Of a stretch of DNA of 64,000 nucleotides, positions 60,456 through 64,000 are shown one piece after another. Source of the DNA: Hujiaoplasma nucleasis (GTDB taxonomy: Bacteria > Bacillota_I > Bacilli_A > Izemoplasmatales > Hujiaoplasmataceae); NCBI RefSeq assembly GCF_013745115.1, contig NZ_CP051151.1, positions 558,001 to 622,000 of the forward strand. The letters are read 5' to 3'. Below the pieces are notes generated by a model. The model was not told the DNA's origin. It searched no databases and worked only from the letters and a program-made list of their open reading frames with translations. Made by a program: the position numbers and the translations under genes. Numbering within the stretch: the stretch's first letter is position 1; every line of letters starts with the position of its first letter.

Positions 60456-61412
60456 TTAATCTTCTTCTCCTTTTAATTGTTCTTGTTCTAACATATTTGC
60501 AATACGTTCTTCTGATAAATCTTCTATGCGTCTAATATTATGGGCATAGATCATGGTTGTTTCAATATTCTTATGTCTTAATAGTTGTTGGGTTGATTCA
60601 ATACTACCGCCATGTTTTAAGTTTAAATGAGCAACGGTATGTCTTAATGAATGTGGTGTTATCTTTGGGGAATCAATCCCTGCTTTTAACAACATCTTTT
60701 TAATCATCTTACCTATGAAGTCTCTTGATAATGGCTTATCATTTTCTTCTTTTTGGTGTCTTGTGAATAAGAACTTGTTTTTATCAGTTCTTTTTCTTTT
60801 ATATTCATTGATAGCATTTACGACAATCTCTGGCAACTTAACAAATTCATCTTTGCCATCTCGTCCTTTACCTTGAACATAAAGAATCGGTGTTTTTCCT
60901 TCTAAAATACTTATATCTTTAAGCTTCGCACGCGAAACTTCTACCGTTCTTAATCCAGTCACAATCATGAGTACAATCATCGCATGATTTCTTAACTCAA
61001 TGATATCACCCGTCTTTGGTTTCGACACTTCATAGAGTTCACCGACTTGTTCTAAGGATAAGGGTTCTTTACGGTAAATTTGTTCTACCTTAGCACCCTT
61101 AACCCCTTCAGAGATATCATTAATAAAACATTCATCTAATTTATGATAGCTTTGATTAAGTCTTGCCCATCTATAAAAGCTTTTAATCACCACCATATGT
61201 TTTTGAATGGAGGTGTTGGTTAATCCTTTATCATAAATATGGCTTCTATAATTTAAGACTTCACTTCTTCTTGGATATCTAATATTTCTACTTTTTAAAT
61301 AATGCGCATAATTCTTTAATATCCCTTGATAATTTTTAATACTTAATGTTTTTAAATCTAAGTTCTCTAAATATACTTCAATCGCTTGATCGATTGGATG
61401 ATGCTTAATCAT
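60456..61412 (-). CDS. Tyrosine recombinase/integrase (XerC/D-like)
   Basis: 318 residues from the ATG at 61412 (AGGTGA eight bases upstream); a GTG four codons earlier is less likely. SAM-like N-terminal core-binding domain (about 5-95, HPIDQAIEVYLENLDLKTLS). The catalytic set is complete: Arg in VTGLRTVEVSRAKL, Lys in VQGKGRDGKDEFVKLP, His-x-x-Arg in ITPHSLRHTVAHLNLKHG, His in QLLRHKNIETT and Tyr in MIYAHN. It overlaps the XRE gene by 8 bases. It could serve integration of a local element, but also resembles house-keeping Xer proteins; the neighbours favour an element. Confidence 0.9.
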   Translation of the reverse strand: MIKHHPIDQAIEVYLENLDLKTLSIKNYQGILKNYAHYLKSRNIRYPRRSEVLNYRSHIYDKGLTNTSIQKHMVVIKSFYRWARLNQSYHKLDECFINDISEGVKGAKVEQIYRKEPLSLEQVGELYEVSKPKTGDIIELRNHAMIVLMIVTGLRTVEVSRAKLKDISILEGKTPILYVQGKGRDGKDEFVKLPEIVVNAINEYKRKRTDKNKFLFTRHQKEENDKPLSRDFIGKMIKKMLLKAGIDSPKITPHSLRHTVAHLNLKHGGSIESTQQLLRHKNIETTMIYAHNIRRIEDLSEERIANMLEQEQLKGEED

Positions 61413-61656
61413 AACAACTCTCACCTACTTTCCCTTGTTGTTTTAAATAATCATATTCATATTGGTAAAACTCTTCTATGGATATATTAAGCGTGCTTGC
61501 TAGTTTATAAGCCATCATTAAAGAAAGTCTTAATCCACGTTTTCCAGATTCTATTAACTGGTAATGGTTATAACTCATACCTGCTCTTTCAGATACTGTA
61601 TCAATGGTATAATCATTGTCTTTTCTTAATGCTTTTAAATAAAATCTTTTAGACAT
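61405..61656 (-). CDS. XRE-family helix-turn-helix protein
   Basis: 83 residues. FYLKALRKDNDYTIDTVSER, AGMSYNHYQLIESGKRGLRL and LSLMMAYKLASTLNISIEEF form a Cro/C1-type HTH, with the recognition helix SYNHYQLIE. The start begins a four-gene minus-strand operon with integrase, excisionase-like and DUF4373 genes. It probably represses that operon. No clear Shine-Dalgarno is seen; GGGTAAAACCC, a short palindrome around 61660-61669, lies directly before the ATG and could be its own operator or a start-site hairpin. Confidence 0.8.
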   Translation of the reverse strand: MSKRFYLKALRKDNDYTIDTVSERAGMSYNHYQLIESGKRGLRLSLMMAYKLASTLNISIEEFYQYEYDYLKQQGKVGESCYD

Positions 61657-62276
61657 GGGTTTTACCCATAGGGCGATAGCCTTTTATCTTCTTTATCATT
61701 TTATCTTTTTACTTTCCTTTACTTTACTTTGTATGAAAAAACATTAATAATTGGTGTTTTTACCGGTTTTGCTAAACACCAAAAAGTTGACACTGTCAAC
61801 TAAGCTATCAAAGATTAAGGGAAATGTAAGCCATATCAAATCTAAGTTATCTATATCAACACATAGATAAACACATCAATGAAAACGGATTTTAATCTAA
61901 CCATTAGAACATGAAATTTTGGTGAAGATCAGATTATGGTTAAATATCTATAAGTTTTATTATGTGGTTTATGTCTTTCAAACCATTAACATTATCAGCT
62001 TAGAGACCTTTGCTCGAGCTAATACTAGTTTATCAAAATTATTTTAACGAAATGAAAGTATTTAATTTTTTTGCAAAAAGTGTCTAACTAGACGTGTCCA
62101 TTAGCAGAGAGCACAATTTTACTTAAAATTTCACTCTATTTTTTTGGCCTTAAATAAGCCATAAAAGGCAAATATGAACTTTTAGCATCATTTATAGTAA
62201 AGTTCATATAGAGGTAAAAGTGTCTAGCCAGGGTATTTGTATAATCTTTTTTACGGTATGTCAAATAACCGTATGC
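61657..62276. other. Divergent intergenic region of the mobile element
   Basis: 677 bases to 62333 without a gene I can support, between divergent transcripts. GGTGAAGATCAGA at 61921-61933 recurs at 63141-63153. TACGGT(ATGTCAAATA)ACCGTA (62252-62273) is an inverted repeat next to the promoter of the plus-strand regulator. The antisense frame at 62136-62363 runs across the operator and is rejected. Confidence 0.4.
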
Positions 62277-62300
62277 AAACTGTAACAGTTTTGATATAAT
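62277..62300 (+). promoter_or_regulatory. Operator and -10 of the plus-strand XRE regulator
   Basis: AAACTGTAACAGTTT (62277-62291) is a perfect 7-1-7 palindrome lying in the spacer directly before TATAAT (62295-62300). The -35 is poor (TATGCA region). It likely serves autorepression of the gene at 62334. The same palindrome, with T in the centre, is found inside the island repeat at 35603-35617. Confidence 0.55.
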
Positions 62301-62333
62301 TGTTTTGCACGCAAAAATTAACAGGAGAAAATA

Positions 62334-63086
62334 ATGGATAATAAAGAAAACGAATGGTATCAAAGATACTTTACAAAATACCCACGTATTGGTGGGACAC
62401 TTAGACGCAGGAAACGAGCTTATTACTCAGAAATAGTCGATGATTTCAAACATTTAGATGGTATGAGTTTATCATCCATTAAACGCTATGAACTAGGGAC
62501 ATCAGATTGTCCTGCATCAGTCATCTTTGCACTTGCTTCATATTACCAATGTAATATACAAGAACTATTTGATGATGATGCTTCATTTGGTAGAGATATT
62601 GACATGAGAAAAGATAATTTTCGCTTTAGTGAAATATCTTATAGAGAAACTCCAACAGGTCCTTCCTATACATACGCTGAAGAACTAAAAGGATATAGAC
62701 TAGACTATGGTCTTAAGTTAAACAAAGGTGACTATGACCTTGTTACACTAGAACATGATCATCAAAGTTTAAATTTACCAATAGGCGCCAAATTATTCTT
62801 CAGGGTAAAAGACGTTCGTAAGGAAAAGTGGGATGAACTTTTAAACCATGAAGAAAGAATCTACTTTGTTACACTTGAAACAAGATCAATTGAAACATTC
62901 CCTAAAAAGCATAAAACGAAAGATGGGACTGTCACCTTCATAACAAAAGCACGAGTAATTAGTGATGTATCTTCAAGTAAGATGGTCATGTATCAGTATG
63001 ATAACAAAACCAAACATATCACGTATCAAGCATTTAAAAGAGGTATTATTGGATTTGCAGAAAAAATAATTATTGATTTAGTTTGA
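62334..63086 (+). CDS. XRE-family regulator, element repressor-like
   Basis: 250 residues with ACAGGAG before the ATG. The N-terminal HTH is atypical: RIGGTLRRRKRAYYSEIVDD and FKHLDGMSLSSIKRYELGTS, then SVIFALASYYQCNIQELF (residues about 18-80). The C-terminal beta-rich domain (about 115-250, with LNLPIGAKLFFRVKDVRKEK and FKRGIIGFAEKIIIDLV) has the size and placement of the LexA/CI S24 domain, but I do not see the Ser/Lys active-site motif, so RecA-stimulated self-cleavage is not supported. It faces away from the integrase operon, as a lysogeny-type repressor would. Confidence 0.7.
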   Translation: MDNKENEWYQRYFTKYPRIGGTLRRRKRAYYSEIVDDFKHLDGMSLSSIKRYELGTSDCPASVIFALASYYQCNIQELFDDDASFGRDIDMRKDNFRFSEISYRETPTGPSYTYAEELKGYRLDYGLKLNKGDYDLVTLEHDHQSLNLPIGAKLFFRVKDVRKEKWDELLNHEERIYFVTLETRSIETFPKKHKTKDGTVTFITKARVISDVSSSKMVMYQYDNKTKHITYQAFKRGIIGFAEKIIIDLV

Positions 63087-63149
63087 TTTTACACACAAGT
63101 GTGTGTGTTCAAAACGATTTTTTTATATTACACTAATAGCGGTGAAGAT

Positions 63150-63198
63150 CAGAAATAGAACATGTTAGCTTAAATAAGCGATGCATGTTCTATTTCTT
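63150..63198 (+). terminator. Terminator after the XRE regulator
   Basis: AGAAATAGAACATG pairs with CATGTTCTATTTCT (14 bp) around a 19-base loop, followed by TTTTTTATT. Before it, ACACACA(AG)TGTGTGT at 63092-63107 can form another hairpin, similar to those ending the island repeats. Confidence 0.8.
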
Positions 63199-63296
63199 TT
63201 TTTATTGGCCCTTAACCCTTTAGATGTGCTAATTGACTTGATAATAGAGCCTTTACTAGGTAATATACATGCTAACAAAAAGGAGGTCTTCACCAA

Positions 63297-64000
63297 ATGA
63301 ATCAAACCATAGTAGAAATTATTGAACCTACACCTAGGTTTAAAGACTTAGAAACCAATCAAATATTAGAAAAGAAAAAAGTAGCGGCTTACGCCCGTGT
63401 CTCAACAGATGAAACTGATCAACTTCATTCTTATCAAAATCAAATTCAAGAATATACAGGACGTATCCAAAAAAATGAAGAATGGGAGTTTGCCGGCATG
63501 TATGCTGATGAAGGTATTACTGGGACTGACATGCGTAAACGTCCAAACTTTATGAAGATGATTCAAGCTGCTAAAGATGGACATATTGATATGATCATAA
63601 CCAAATCTATCTCAAGGTTTTCAAGAAATACCGTTGATATCTTAACCGTTATTAAAGAACTTAGAACCATCGGTGTTGAAATCTTTTTTGAAAAAGAAAA
63701 CATCTCTTCTACTGACCCTAAAATAGATTTAGTCTTAACCCTCATGTCATCAATTGCTCAAGAAGAATCAAGATCAATTAGCGAAAACACCAAATGGGGA
63801 ATCCAAAAGAGATTCCAACAAGGTAAACTCATAATGAACACTACCTGGTTTTTAGGTTATGACAAAGATGATGATGGAAACTTAATCGTTAATCATGAAC
63901 AGGCAGAAACTGTTAAATACATCTTTGACTTATATTTAAGAGGTATGGGTGTCACAGCACTTGCTAGACACTTACAATCCGAAAACATTAAAAATGGACG
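63297..64000 (+). CDS. Large serine recombinase, N-terminal part (runs off window)
   Basis: ATG at 63297 behind AAGGAGG. 234 residues are visible. KKVAAYARVSTDETDQLHSY has the catalytic Ser in the ARVSTD motif; YADEGITGTDMRKRPNFMKM, then MIITKSISRFSRNTVDIL and ISSTDPKIDLVLTLMSSIAQ with EESRSISENTKWGIQKRFQQ complete the resolvase domain; the Recombinase domain begins near VNHEQAETVKYIFDLYLRGM. Proteins of this type integrate phages and transposons site-specifically. Together with the tyrosine integrase on the other side of the repressor, it suggests either two elements or a composite one. Confidence 0.9.
   Translation, partial: MNQTIVEIIEPTPRFKDLETNQILEKKKVAAYARVSTDETDQLHSYQNQIQEYTGRIQKNEEWEFAGMYADEGITGTDMRKRPNFMKMIQAAKDGHIDMIITKSISRFSRNTVDILTVIKELRTIGVEIFFEKENISSTDPKIDLVLTLMSSIAQEESRSISENTKWGIQKRFQQGKLIMNTTWFLGYDKDDDGNLIVNHEQAETVKYIFDLYLRGMGVTALARHLQSENIKNG

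Noticed and set aside
62136-62363. Minus-strand 75-codon frame
   Set aside because: It overlaps the promoter, operator and start of the plus-strand regulator and has no ribosome binding site.

Overview
The window looks like a chromosome segment of a very A+T-rich, Gram-positive-derived bacterium without an outer membrane. The Acholeplasma/Izemoplasma side of the Mollicutes (Mycoplasmatota), or a close Bacillota relative, fits best. The reasons are strong AGGAGG-type ribosome binding sites, UGA used as a stop (for example in ATGA stop/start overlaps), many surface lipoproteins with Thr/Glu/Pro-rich linkers, and DegV, DUF1801 and DUF4301 housekeeping-type genes. The assignment is an inference; no rRNA or tRNA gene was seen. 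Almost every gene before position 62334 is on the minus strand.

Positions 1-31150 hold a surface and housekeeping part. It has a rubredoxin start, an acetyltransferase, an ECF sigma factor with a putative membrane anti-sigma factor, and an acidic lipoprotein that shares its extracellular domain with that anti-sigma factor. Next come a family of InlB/BspA-like lipoproteins (one dead copy) and a 1981-residue lipoprotein with a buried peptide-binding (SBP family 5) domain. Also here are an acyltransferase, a three-gene membrane/DUF1801 operon, a DUF4301 protein, a helicase-nuclease and DegV. The part ends in a nest of insertion sequences: an IS66-type element broken by an IS3-type element, next to a second IS66 fragment and a decapitated DEAD-box helicase.

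Positions 31380-40535 form an accessory island. Three gene modules, all on the minus strand, are separated by a family of intergenic repeats that are all in one orientation. The core ACTGTCGGTTTCGCTGAAAC can form a hairpin and recurs eight times; most blocks also carry a hairpin plus T-tract reading out on the plus strand. Module 1 is a membrane coiled-coil protein plus a possible PD-(D/E)XK-like protein. Module 2 is a DUF262 (GmrSD-like) protein plus a small protein. Module 3 is the most interesting: a zinc-ribbon HEPN-type protein, two class III nucleotide cyclase homologues (the first Pycsar-like, lacking the transition-state Asn), a multi-pass DUF3307 membrane protein and a GNAT-like protein. 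I propose it as a candidate cyclic-nucleotide signalling or defence system with an unusual composition.

Positions 40545-58847 are a surface polysaccharide locus read as one long minus-strand operon. At its head is a winged-helix/Rossmann regulator, then an aminotransferase, an initiating sugar-phosphate transferase, glycosyltransferases and a TviB/TviC-like UDP-GlcNAc-to-UDP-GalNAcA pair. An acetyltransferase, a Wzy-like polymerase, an ATP-grasp/CapA pair, a WecB/WecC-like UDP-ManNAcA pair and a Wzx-like flippase follow, and a decayed galE lies at the end. Positions 59435-64000 carry mobile-element genes: a DUF4373 replication-type protein, an excisionase-like protein, a tyrosine integrase, two XRE regulators and the start of a large serine recombinase.
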